Assembly (NCBI RefSeq): GCF_008830185.1
Contig: NZ_WAGX01000008.1
Location: 1 to 64,000 of the forward strand
DNA: 64,000 bases
Source of the DNA: Candidatus Galacturonatibacter soehngenii
Lineage (GTDB): Bacteria; Bacillota; Clostridia; Lachnospirales; Lachnospiraceae
Direction of reading: 5' to 3'
Shown: positions 8,675 through 15,999 of the stretch, piece by piece
Position numbering within the stretch: the stretch's first letter is position 1
How the letters are laid out: every line of letters begins with the position of its first letter
Translations under genes and position numbers: made by a program
Notes under the pieces: model-generated
What the model was told of the DNA's origin: nothing
The model's database searches: none
What the model saw: only the letters and a program-made list of their open reading frames with translations

Positions 8675-9033
8675 TCACAGGTTTCTCAATTATTTCATAT
8701 CCTATGGTTCCTGATAGCAAGTTAAATATGCCAATGTCGTGTAGTTGTTATTACTTGTATCTGTTTTTGTGATGGTTAGAAAGCGAATTTATGTCAAGGA
8801 AAAATGATGGAGACAGCCTATAATCTTTACAATCTCATTAAGACGCCAAACAGCGGAAAATAAAAAAAACCGTTGTTTTGGTGGAAAAATGTTTTGCGCC
8901 TAAATAGTAAACAACATCAATCAGCGGTTTTTGAATTAAAATTCAAAGCCGCTGATTGATTTATGAGAATATATAAATGGGGCTGGCAACTGTGCCTTGT
9001 TTTACCAAAGCGGCTTTGTGATAGGAGGTTTTT
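8675..9033. other. Gene-free stretch after bceB with a long inverted repeat
   Basis: No convincing coding region. The clear structure is an inverted repeat: ATCAATCAGCGG (8916-8927) pairs with CCGCTGATTGAT (8949-8960), and pairing continues inward with one bulge to a short AT-rich loop. It could be a terminator-like stop for the bce genes, though it has no T-run, or the remnant of a small mobile element. A short AGGAGG-preceded open frame follows at 9034. Confidence 0.6.
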
Positions 9034-9099
9034 ATGTATCCAAAGCCGTTATTTTCTGCTCGTGAGGAGTCGTCACTTTATTGTGACGGCTGGCTGTAG
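9034..9099 (+). CDS. Possible 21-residue leader-type peptide
   Basis: A very strong ribosome binding site (AGGAGG) precedes an ATG at 9034, and the frame runs 21 codons to TAG (MYPKPLFSAREESSLYCDGW plus Leu). The reading covers the inverted repeat CCGTC/GACGG-like segment (GTCGTCACTTTATTGTGACGGC). It lies between bceB and a terminator at 9166, so it could be a true small gene or a leader peptide. Nothing else supports translation. Confidence 0.35.
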   Translation: MYPKPLFSAREESSLYCDGWL

Positions 9100-9165
9100 C
9101 AGAAGTTTTCATTCAGCAAAATCTCAAAAAAATTATAGGCGTATCTTGCGCCCATTTTTTATTCG

Positions 9166-9202
9166 ACACCTTTCGAGAACTTTTTCGCAAAGGTGTTTTT
9201 TT
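9166..9202 (+). terminator. Rho-independent terminator before the sigma-like gene
   Basis: ACACCTTT (9166-9173) pairs with AAAGGTGT (9189-9196), followed by seven Ts. It separates the cargo from the regulatory and recombination module. Confidence 0.75.
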
Positions 9203-9243
9203 GTTCTCTTTTTTGACTACAGATATACCGGACAAGCCTTTCC

Positions 9244-9268
9244 ACTTCGGGCCAACTTGGCCCGAAGT
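9244..9268. repeat. ICE palindrome, copy 4 (perfect 25-mer)
   Basis: ACTTCGGGCCAA-C-TTGGCCCGAAGT is a perfect palindrome around a single central C, the best-preserved copy. It lies 75 bp upstream of the sigma-like gene. Confidence 0.9.
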
Positions 9269-9342
9269 CCAGCCACACTGCCGCTCCCCTCCCTCTCCAT
9301 TTCGATTCGCTAATCCAAAAAATCGAAATGGAGGAACATACT

Positions 9343-9762
9343 ATGGCAAAAATCAATCTGCGGGATTTTTACCCGTTTTATAATGCTGACCTTTTCACTG
9401 AGATACCCGATGAAGTGGAATCCGCCCTTTTGGAAGCGGAACGACTGGAACGGAACTACATTCGCCGCCGCTTTTACAACAAGGCTTACTACTCTCTGGA
9501 CGCAGACGACGGAATTGAAAATGATATTCTGTTCGTATCACTTACTCCCTGTGAACTCTACGAGCGCAAAATGACAGCCGAACAATTACAGGCTACTATG
9601 GCTTCTTTGCCGGACAAGCAGGGAAAACGGATTTACGCTCATTACATACTCGGCATAAGCAAATCAGACATTGCACGGGTCGAGGGTGTAGACGAAAAAG
9701 CGGTTAGAGTTTCTATTGAACGGGCGCTTCGGAACATGGAAAAATTCTTGAAAAAGTTTTAA
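9343..9762 (+). CDS. Sigma-70 region-4-like ICE regulator
   Basis: The 139-residue protein ends in a sigma region-4/HTH segment: the stretch LPDKQGKRIYAHYILGIS, followed by KSDIARVEGVDEKAVRVSIE, is the typical sigma-4 helix-turn-helix. Similar small sigma-like proteins sit next to the recombinase in Tn916/Tn1549-type elements and help control excision or transfer. The ATG at 9343 has GGAGG eight bases upstream; an ATG at 9328 would overlap that site. The gene stands alone between a terminator and a structured non-coding region. Confidence 0.75.
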   Translation: MAKINLRDFYPFYNADLFTEIPDEVESALLEAERLERNYIRRRFYNKAYYSLDADDGIENDILFVSLTPCELYERKMTAEQLQATMASLPDKQGKRIYAHYILGISKSDIARVEGVDEKAVRVSIERALRNMEKFLKKF

Positions 9763-9799
9763 TTTTCCGTTCCGAATTTACCCTCCAAATCACATGGCT

Positions 9800-9827
9800 A
9801 TTAGAAAGAACTATTTCTCTTTCTAAT
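9800..9827 (+). terminator. Hairpin after the sigma-like gene
   Basis: ATTAGAAAGA (9800-9809) pairs perfectly with TCTTTCTAAT (9818-9827). It has no T-run directly after it, so it could also be a processing or regulatory hairpin. A TTGACA follows at 9833-9838. Confidence 0.55.
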
Positions 9828-9865
9828 GCTCTTTGACAACTGAATACCGATGGTTCGGATACGTT

Positions 9866-10189
9866 CAATCAAGAGGGAGCCGAGCCGCAGGGTACGCCAT
9901 GACCGCCCGTTGAAAGGGGGAAAGACCTAACGGAGTGTGAGCGACAAATACCAACTGCGGCAGGGTGGAAAAGGCAAGCTGCCCGGCGATAATCTCTTGA
10001 TTGGTATATTGATACTTGCGGTTTGAACGCTTCACAGCATTGACCGCCACGCCATAAGCATGGGGTGAGGTGAGATTCCTATGAGGGTGGTTGCCGCCAT
10101 CCGTCCGAGCCATCTTTTTATATATAGGGTGTACCGCTCCGGGTTTTTCTGTCTAATGACAGCCCGATCCTTTCCGGCACGGTACGCCC
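9866..10189 (+). ncRNA. Probable structured RNA in the ICE
   Basis: This 324-base gene-free stretch shows nested complementary arms. CAATCAAGAG (9866-9875) pairs with CTCTTGATTG (9994-10003). Inside, GCCGCAG (9884-9890) pairs with CTGCGGC (9955-9961), and CCGTT pairs with AACGG. Downstream, GGGTGTACCG (10127-10136) pairs with CGGTACGCCC (10180-10189) with one G-U, enclosing CGGG/CCCG (10140-10143/10163-10166) and hairpin CTGTC-TAAT-GACAG (10149-10162). A TTGACA at 9833 may start it. Such nested long-range pairing is hard to get by chance. The strand is inferred from the neighbouring genes. It matches no RNA family I can name; a DNA role such as a transfer origin is also possible. Confidence 0.55.
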
Positions 10190-10285
10190 CCTATTTTAAG
10201 AATAAAATCGAAATGGAAAACAACATGGTTTTCGATATGCGTAGCTTATAGGAAGCTGAACAGCATTATCCAAACAGCCTCTATT

Positions 10286-10311
10286 GACTTCGGGACAACT
10301 TGGCCCGAAGT
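10286..10311. repeat. ICE palindrome, copy 5
   Basis: GACTTCGGG (10286-10294) and CCCGAAGT (10304-10311) flank the core ACAACTTGG. It lies 114 bp upstream of the DUF6870-type gene. Confidence 0.85.
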
Positions 10312-10424
10312 ATGAGGGAAAATTAAAGGCTATCACTTTTCTTTGAAAATGTGGTGGCTTTTTGTGTTTCCTCATAGGACAAACGTGGAAACGCATATAT
10401 TTAATCATGCAGAATAGGAGGTGC

Positions 10425-10694
10425 ATGATGATGATTACGCCGAAAATGGTAGATGATTTTATGAGCGTAAATATAGAAACAGTAGATATAGGAAAACTGG
10501 CCGATATAAGTATGTTGGAACTTGACAACTCCCTACCCAAAGAAAATCGGCTGACCTATGTTTTGGAGAAGCTGAAAAATCCCTTGTGCTTTCGTTATGG
10601 GGATATGGGTATCAAACTTGAATTTGACGACAATGCACCGCCAATTCAAGAGGTGCTTACAAACTTTCTCATACGCAAGAAAAGTGGCTTATAA
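10425..10694 (+). CDS. DUF6870-type small ICE protein
   Basis: The 89-residue soluble protein has the pattern PKMVDDFMSVNIETVDIGKL, then a SLPKENRLTYVLEKLKNPLC stretch with the typical cysteine, then RYGDMGIKLEF. This fits the DUF6870 proteins found next to recombinases of conjugative transposons (family recognised from memory). The start is the first of three Met codons at 10,425, preceded by AGGAGG. It is probably a regulator or accessory factor of the recombination module; function unknown. Confidence 0.65.
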   Translation: MMMITPKMVDDFMSVNIETVDIGKLADISMLELDNSLPKENRLTYVLEKLKNPLCFRYGDMGIKLEFDDNAPPIQEVLTNFLIRKKSGL

Positions 10695-10710
10695 TGCGGC
10701 TTTGCGCCTC

Positions 10711-10747
10711 CGACAACATTGTTCGCATTACGCCAAAATGGTATAAT
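10711..10747 (+). promoter_or_regulatory. Recombinase promoter sharing the CAACATTGTT block
   Basis: TTGTTC at 10,719-10,724 and TATAAT at 10,742-10,747 are 17 bp apart. The -35 overlaps ACAACATTGTT, and CCAAAATGGTA precedes the -10, both as at 1604-1639. Confidence 0.7.
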
Positions 10748-10777
10748 ATAGGTGTAATGTGATAGGAAGGAGGACGC

Positions 10778-12457
10778 ATGGCACGAGTAGCCAACAGGCA
10801 AACCATTACAAAATTAGCAACCAAAAACAAGGTGTGGTATGTGGCATTTTATATTCGCTTATCCCGTGAGGATAAACGAGGAAAAGATGAATCCGAAAGC
10901 ATTACCAATCAAAGACTTATCCTAACAGATTTTCTTGAACAGCAGGACGATGGCGACGAATACATTTTCGTCGGAGAATATGTTGACGATGGTGTGAGCG
11001 GTACAACAGATGAAGAACGTGAGAACTTCCAAAGGCTCTTATCCGATATTCAAAAAGGCAAAGTCAACTGTGTGATTGTTAAGAACCTTGCCCGGAGTTT
11101 TCGCAACAATGGTGACCAAAGCTATTATCTTGGCGACTGGTTTCCACGAAATGATGTGCGATTTATTTCTCTTTACCAACAGCCCGTTGATACCTATAAA
11201 GACCCTCAAAACGCTCAAAATATCGCTGTTCCCGTTCAAGGAGTTTTGAATGAAGAACACGCAAGGGGTACATCGGAAAGCATTCGGAAAACTTTCGATA
11301 AGAAGCGGGAAAAAGGGTTACATATCGGTTCTTTTGCGGCTTATGGTTATATGAAAGACCCGGAGGATAAAAATGCCCTCATTATTGATGAAGAAGCGGC
11401 TGAAAATGTGAAAAGTATTTTTGCTTGGTTTTTAGAGGGCATGAGCAAAAATGCGATTGTACGAAAACTCAATAACAGTGGTGTTTTATGTCCGGCTGCT
11501 TACAAGAAAAGTAAGGGTATGAAATACCAAAATCCTAATGCTACGGACAGTAATCCTCTATGGGCGGCAATAAGCATAACCGGCATTCTGAAAAACCGTA
11601 TTTATGTAGGCGATATGGTACAAGGACGTTACCGCATAAAAAGCTATAAAATCCATGTGCAGGAAACAGTTCCAGAAGATGAATGGTTTATTGTTGAGAA
11701 TACCCATGAACCGATTATCAGCCGGGAAGATTTCACAAAAGTACAAGAACTTATGAAAAAGGATACTCGCACCGCACCACAGCAAAAAGGTCTATACCTT
11801 TTTAGCGGTTTTCTGCGTTGTGCCGATTGTGGCAAGGCTATGACACGAAGCAAGGTAAAGGGAAATGTCTATTACTATTGCCGCACCTATAAAGACCAAT
11901 CGAAAACAGCCTGCACAAAACATACAATACGCCATAACCATCTGGAACAAGGTGTACTGTATGCCATTCGGCAACAGGTTTATGTTGCAGTAGCCTTTTC
12001 CGAAATTGTTTCTCGTATCAATACCGCCCCCTTGCAGAAAAGCCAGTCCATACGACTGAATGAACTCATAGCGGCAAAGGAAAAAGAACTTTCCAAAATC
12101 ACACGTTATCAACAAAGTATCTATCAAGATTGGAAAGATGGAGAGATTTCTCACAAGCAATATCGCCATATGAAAGAGGATTATGAGCGGCAAATCGAAG
12201 CAATTAACGAAGTTATCGGCAATCTGCATGAAGAAAAGGCAGAACTTGAAAATGGGATTGATACGGAAAACCCATTCTTAGCTACCTTTAGGAAATATGA
12301 AAATATCGACAAACTAACAAGGGATATTTTAATTGAACTCGTAGAGTGTATTAAGGTGTACGACAATGGCAATATAAGCGTTAGCTTGAAATTCGCCAAT
12401 GAGTACCGTCGAGTAGCTGAATACATCGAGGTCAACACCCATCAGAACGCGGTTTAA
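10778..12457 (+). CDS. Large serine recombinase (TndX/TnpX type), ICE integrase
   Basis: The 559-residue protein catalyses integration and excision of the element. It has an N-terminal resolvase domain (nucleophile Ser in FYIRLSRED, about residue 30; [18 protein letters not shown]). The Recombinase domain follows at about residues 180-310. The zinc ribbon has CADCG, then [14 protein letters not shown], and a long C-terminal coiled coil covers about residues 415-500. Length and order match TndX of Tn5397 and TnpX of Tn4451. GGAAGGAGG precedes the ATG. It is the last gene before the chromosomal junction. It shares an operator-like promoter with the CD1845-like gene. Confidence 0.92.
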   Translation: MARVANRQTITKLATKNKVWYVAFYIRLSREDKRGKDESESITNQRLILTDFLEQQDDGDEYIFVGEYVDDGVSGTTDEERENFQRLLSDIQKGKVNCVIVKNLARSFRNNGDQSYYLGDWFPRNDVRFISLYQQPVDTYKDPQNAQNIAVPVQGVLNEEHARGTSESIRKTFDKKREKGLHIGSFAAYGYMKDPEDKNALIIDEEAAENVKSIFAWFLEGMSKNAIVRKLNNSGVLCPAAYKKSKGMKYQNPNATDSNPLWAAISITGILKNRIYVGDMVQGRYRIKSYKIHVQETVPEDEWFIVENTHEPIISREDFTKVQELMKKDTRTAPQQKGLYLFSGFLRCADCGKAMTRSKVKGNVYYYCRTYKDQSKTACTKHTIRHNHLEQGVLYAIRQQVYVAVAFSEIVSRINTAPLQKSQSIRLNELIAAKEKELSKITRYQQSIYQDWKDGEISHKQYRHMKEDYERQIEAINEVIGNLHEEKAELENGIDTENPFLATFRKYENIDKLTRDILIELVECIKVYDNGNISVSLKFANEYRRVAEYIEVNTHQNAV

Positions 12458-12472
12458 TGGAACCGCATTTTT
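12449..12472 (+). terminator. Terminator overlapping the recombinase stop codon
   Basis: GCGGTT pairs with AACCGC around a short TAATGG loop, followed by ATTTTT. It contains the TAA stop codon. Confidence 0.7.
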
Positions 12473-12494
12473 ACAGGTAGTTTGTTTTCCTAAT

Positions 12495-12504
12495 ATATAC
12501 GCCC
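12495..12504. other. Right attachment junction of the ICE (inferred)
   Basis: Reading back through the collagen frame, glycine codons recur every nine bases down to 12,510. The next expected glycine codon at 12,501 is GCC instead of GGN, and farther left the sequence is AT-rich and not collagen. Host sequence therefore starts at or just before 12,504. The crossover bases need the left junction or an empty site. Confidence 0.65.
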
Positions 12505-13310
12505 CTGTTGGTGCACAAGGTCCAACCGGAGTTACAGGTACACAAGGATTACAGGGAGTAACGGGTGCAACAGGTCCACAAGGTCCACAAGGTCCTCAAG
12601 GTCCACAAGGTCCTCAAGGAGCACAAGGCCCTCAAGGGCCACAAGGAGCAACAGGTTCAGTAGGTCCTCAAGGATTAATCGGACCGACTGGATTACAAGG
12701 TCCAATTGGCCCAACAGGTCCAACAGGAGCGACAGGAGCAACAGGAGCAACAGGAGCTACGGGAGCAACAGGAGCTACGGGAGCGACAGGAGTCGCAGGA
12801 CCCGGTGCAATTATACCATTTGCTTCTGGCACACCAGTGGTTGTTACAACTGTATTAGGAGAACCGTTAGGAACTACTTCATTGGTAGGATTTGGTAGTA
12901 GTACAACTGGAGTTAGCATTTTAGGAGACGTGATTGATACCGCTGCAATCACTAACTATGCATTTTCAGTTCCAAGAGATGGAGTGATTACATCAATATC
13001 CGCATTTTTTAGTACAGCGTTAGCAGTATCATTAGTTGATTCAACTGTAACTATCACGGCTCAATTATTTCAATCAACAACACCAGACAATACGTTTACA
13101 GCAGTGCCAGGAGCAGAAGTAATCCTTGCGCCTCCTTTGACAGGTGTTGTACGTATTGGTACAGTAAGCAGCGGACTTACAACGGGATTAAACATTCCAG
13201 TAACAGCCCAGACCCGTCTTTTGCTTGTATTTTTTGCGAGTGTAACAGATGGTGTTGATATTGCAACTAGTGTTACAGGTTATGCAAGTGCTGGACTATT
13301 AATAGAGTAA
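12504..13310 (+). pseudogene. 3' part of a bclB-type collagen-like exosporium glycoprotein gene
   Basis: About 33 Gly-X-Y triplets (12,510-12,803) run into a BclB C-terminal domain of about 165 residues. That domain starts at [12 protein letters not shown] and contains [28 protein letters not shown] and [13 protein letters not shown], ending at 13,310. Such proteins form the hair-like outer layer of spores. The start codon and N-terminal anchoring part are missing because the ICE is inserted in the collagen repeat. No ribosome binding site or start is evident in the remnant; a GTG at 12,837 has no proper site. The missing 5' part should flank the ICE's other end. Confidence 0.85.
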
Positions 13311-13398
13311 TTTCTTTCTAAACGTTAATATTAACGAGCTTTAGGAGTCTTTGTAAAACGATATTAGATCGTGAAGCAAAGGCTTCTTTCATAAAAAA

Positions 13399-13433
13399 AT
13401 ATATAAAATGACTTAGTAAATCATTTTATATAT
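13399..13433. terminator. Bidirectional terminator between bclB remnant and glycosyltransferase
   Basis: ATATATAAAATGA (13,399-13,411) pairs with TCATTTTATATAT (13,421-13,433), flanked by A- and T-rich tracts on both sides. Confidence 0.65.
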
Positions 13434-13451
13434 TTAATCATGAAAACAGAA

Positions 13452-14534
13452 TTAGTTGTTATTTTCTTTTTTACTTTCAAAATAGTTTCTATTATAAATA
13501 ACAGCGGGAGAATTTGGTTTATACAGAGCAGCTTTTTCATTGTATTGTTCAGCTTTTTTATACTCTCCAAGCATATCAAAGCATACGCAACATTCAATAC
13601 ATGGTATATAACTCCAATAATCCTCTTGGTGAAATCCCCATGAGTCCTTTGGCCTTTCTAGTGCCAGTGCTGTTTCAAACCAGTAAGCAGCGAGTCGATA
13701 TTGATTTTGAGCTTTAAAGTGATATCCAATTTGACAGCATAATTCGGCTCTCGGTGTATCATATTGAAAACTTTGTAACATTGCCTCCAAAGCTTTTTTC
13801 GTATTATTTGTGAGTTGATAACATTTTGCTAATTCAGCACATGCGGCTATATTATCCTCTACCCAGCCATGCCCCGAAGAAAGAAATTCATGAAACATTT
13901 TGATGGCTTCTTCATACATTTGATTATCTTTTAATTCTCTTGCGTAATAATAGGTACCTCTTAGGGATAATTGTTCGCCTCTGGCTAATCTTTGCTTATA
14001 TATTTCAAGGTTTCTTGAAGTTTTTTCGTGTTTTATTTTAGCATGAGTGATGCACACATCTGAATTAATTATGTTTCCTTTTATTTGCAAATATTCGTGT
14101 ACTGGCTCTATCCATTTAAAATTCTTACTTCGTTTGGATAGACGTTCTCGATAATAAGAAAATATAGCACGGCCATGCTCATCAAAAGCTATATTATAGT
14201 ACATCATTACAGCATCTACATCATGGTTAAGTTCATATTTTAATTTTAAGAATTTGTCACAATCTTTAGGAAGAATGATATCATCAGCATCTAACCAAAG
14301 AATGTAATCCATAGTTGCTTTATCAAATGCAAAATTTCTTGCTGCTGAGAAATCATCCGTCCATTTAAAATCGTATATCTTTTCTGTAAACTTCGTAACT
14401 AATTCTTTTGTTTTATCAGTTGAACCCGTATCCACAACAATTATTTCGTCTACGAAAGGGCTAACTGAATTGAGACATCTTTCGATTACATCCTCTTCAT
14501 TTTTTACAATCATACATAGACTAATCGTAACCAT
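13452..14534 (-). CDS. Family 2 glycosyltransferase with TPR-like C-terminus
   Basis: The 360-residue protein begins with a GT2 fold (SLCMIVKNEEDVIERCL; EIIVVDTGSTDKT; metal-binding LWLDADD at about residue 98). It continues with about 150 residues of TPR-type helical repeats (MYEEAIKMFHEF, KALEAMLQSF, YKKAEQYNEKA). GT2-TPR proteins of this type often glycosylate proteins. It faces the bclB exosporium gene tail to tail, so it may decorate that collagen-like glycoprotein. AAGGAG lies about eight bases before the ATG. The acceptor is an inference from position only. Confidence 0.82.
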   Translation of the reverse strand: MVTISLCMIVKNEEDVIERCLNSVSPFVDEIIVVDTGSTDKTKELVTKFTEKIYDFKWTDDFSAARNFAFDKATMDYILWLDADDIILPKDCDKFLKLKYELNHDVDAVMMYYNIAFDEHGRAIFSYYRERLSKRSKNFKWIEPVHEYLQIKGNIINSDVCITHAKIKHEKTSRNLEIYKQRLARGEQLSLRGTYYYARELKDNQMYEEAIKMFHEFLSSGHGWVEDNIAACAELAKCYQLTNNTKKALEAMLQSFQYDTPRAELCCQIGYHFKAQNQYRLAAYWFETALALERPKDSWGFHQEDYWSYIPCIECCVCFDMLGEYKKAEQYNEKAALYKPNSPAVIYNRNYFESKKENNN

Positions 14535-14719
14535 TTGTATTACTCCTTAAACGAGCCTCTATCCTATATATTATGTAGAAAGAGCATATCCTGCTACTCT
14601 TCGTTTGGTGACCACAATTGCCAAAATATATACCACTTACCCCTTTTATTTTACCACTAACAAAAAAGCCATCTACAGTAGATAGATTCTTGCTATAATA
14701 GCATTATGGAGATGAGGAA

Positions 14720-15721
14720 ATGAATATAAGAGTAGAAGTAGATGACAATTTAATAGAAGAAGAAATCATTATACGATGCAGTCAGATGAATGAGAAAATA
14801 TACCAAATACAAAAGTTTGTATCTGACATTGCGTCCAAAGCTCATCGTTTCGTTTTTTTTAAAGGAGATACAGAGTATTATTTATCTTTAGAAGAGATAT
14901 TGTTTTTTGAAACAGAGGAAAACAGTATTAGTGTGCACACATTAGATAACGTGTATCAGACAAAACATAAGCTATATGAGCTAGAGGAACTTTTACCTGG
15001 ATATTTTATGCGAGTATCGGATGAGATTATGAAGAAAGAAAAGATTTTCTGGGGATTATTTTTTATTTTGGCAGGAATATTCTTAATCGTAAGTAGATTG
15101 GGATATTTTACAGAGATTAATATATTTAGTTTGGTACTAACTATATTTTTAATTGCCTGTATCATAAAGAGTATAAGACATTTGAATTTTGCAGGAATTT
15201 TGTTTCCAGCAGCATTCTTATGTATCATTTATGATGAGGTGCTTGGGATAACACAGATTACACCGTGGCCTGTTTTGGGTGCTGCTTTATTTGCAAGTAT
15301 CGGTTTATCGATTATATTTCATAACCGTTATCACCTTGGTCATTTTAAGCATGAAGAACATTTTACCGAGGTAATTGATCAAGACGATGGAAAAAGCTTT
15401 CACTTTGAAACCACCTTTGGTTCTAGTATTAAATATGTAAATTCTGATGATTTTAGTCAAGCAAGCTTAAGCTGCTCCTTTGGTGCAATGAAGATATATT
15501 TTGATAATGCCATAATTCAAAATGAAAATGCAATCATTCGCTTAGATGTTGCCTTTGCAGGGGTAGAATTATATATTCCTAAGGGATGGAATGTCAAAAA
15601 TAAAGTGGATTCAACGTTTGGAGCGGTTGATGAAAAAAATAGAAATCAAAGTACAGGTATTCCAAGTGTTACCTTAACTGGAAGTGCGAACTTTTCAGGG
15701 GTAACAATCATATATGTATAG
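14720..15721 (+). CDS. Apparent fusion: partial LytTR domain joined to a LiaF-like membrane protein
   Basis: Residues 1-100 look like a small LytTR regulator: a coiled start, then FFKGDTEYYLSLEEILFFET and LEELLPGYFMRVS. The LytTR fold stops there, short of its last strands. From MKKEKIFWGLFFILAG (residue 104) it reads like a separate protein: four short membrane helices (about 108-205) and a C-terminal LiaF/YvqF-type beta domain (215-333, ending in GSANFSGVTIIYV). In related genomes I recall these as two adjacent genes. An in-frame deletion of the LytTR 3' end (near 15,020-15,031) would give this arrangement. The fused protein may be non-functional in DNA binding. Confidence 0.7.
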   Translation: MNIRVEVDDNLIEEEIIIRCSQMNEKIYQIQKFVSDIASKAHRFVFFKGDTEYYLSLEEILFFETEENSISVHTLDNVYQTKHKLYELEELLPGYFMRVSDEIMKKEKIFWGLFFILAGIFLIVSRLGYFTEINIFSLVLTIFLIACIIKSIRHLNFAGILFPAAFLCIIYDEVLGITQITPWPVLGAALFASIGLSIIFHNRYHLGHFKHEEHFTEVIDQDDGKSFHFETTFGSSIKYVNSDDFSQASLSCSFGAMKIYFDNAIIQNENAIIRLDVAFAGVELYIPKGWNVKNKVDSTFGAVDEKNRNQSTGIPSVTLTGSANFSGVTIIYV

Positions 15722-15762
15722 TTGGGTGATTGGTGTTTAAAAAACAGAGTATGAGACACCCC

Positions 15763-15792
15763 AAAGAGTCTAAAATGTTTTAGACTCTTTTT
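15763..15792 (+). terminator. Rho-independent terminator
   Basis: AAAGAGTCTAAAA and TTTTAGACTCTTT form a long stem with a very short loop, followed by Ts. Confidence 0.8.
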
Positions 15793-15899
15793 GCGATATC
15801 AGGATGAAATTTAGTAATATTATTATTTAATGTTTTCATAAGGAAAGTTTTATTGTATCATTTAAGTTTAGAAACAACACTAGAAATTTAAAAATTCAC

Positions 15900-15940
15900 T
15901 TGACATAGTAAGAAAAAAATAGTATGATTTTAAAATCATA
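15900..15940 (+). promoter_or_regulatory. Promoter with an 18-bp palindrome over the -10, amino-acid transporter operon
   Basis: TTGACA (15,900-15,905) and TATGAT (15,923-15,928) are 17 bp apart. The -10 starts a perfect palindrome, TATGATTTT/AAAATCATA (15,923-15,940), a strong repressor-site candidate. The transporter start is 60 bp further on. Confidence 0.7.
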
Positions 15941-15999
15941 GTAAATCGATATGAATTATAATTAATATAGTCAAAAAAGAAATAGAAAGAGGTATACAG

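Larger units (their letters stand above)
1..12503 (+). mobile_element. Right-hand part of a Tn1549/CTn-type integrative conjugative element
   Basis: The block contains a CD1845-like membrane protein, a MobP-type relaxase, a sigma-like regulator, a DUF6870-type protein and a terminal large serine recombinase, a gene order typical of Firmicute conjugative transposons. Its cargo is a BceRS-BceAB cassette. Five copies of one palindrome lie only within this block, and its base composition is GC-richer than the flanking AT-rich chromosome. The right end is fixed to about 12,500-12,504 because the collagen Gly-X-Y register of the interrupted bclB gene breaks there. The left end and the transfer genes (coupling protein, VirB4 and others) are not in the window. 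The relaxase frameshift suggests the element no longer mobilises itself unless it is helped in trans. Confidence 0.85.

Noticed and set aside
8963-9313. Open frame of 116 codons before the sigma-like gene
   Set aside because: It runs through a terminator, the palindrome and the inverted repeat; composition is not protein-like.
9865-10113. Minus-strand open frame of 82 codons
   Set aside because: It lies wholly in the structured RNA region and has no start signal; the base-paired arms explain the open frame.
12532-12952. Minus-strand frames rich in Leu, Val and Pro opposite the collagen gene
   Set aside because: They are shadows of the repetitive Gly-X-Y coding sequence on the other strand.
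12837-13310. Stand-alone gene starting at GTG 12,837
   Set aside because: The same frame continues upstream through 33 Gly-X-Y triplets to the ICE junction, so it is the tail of the bclB gene.
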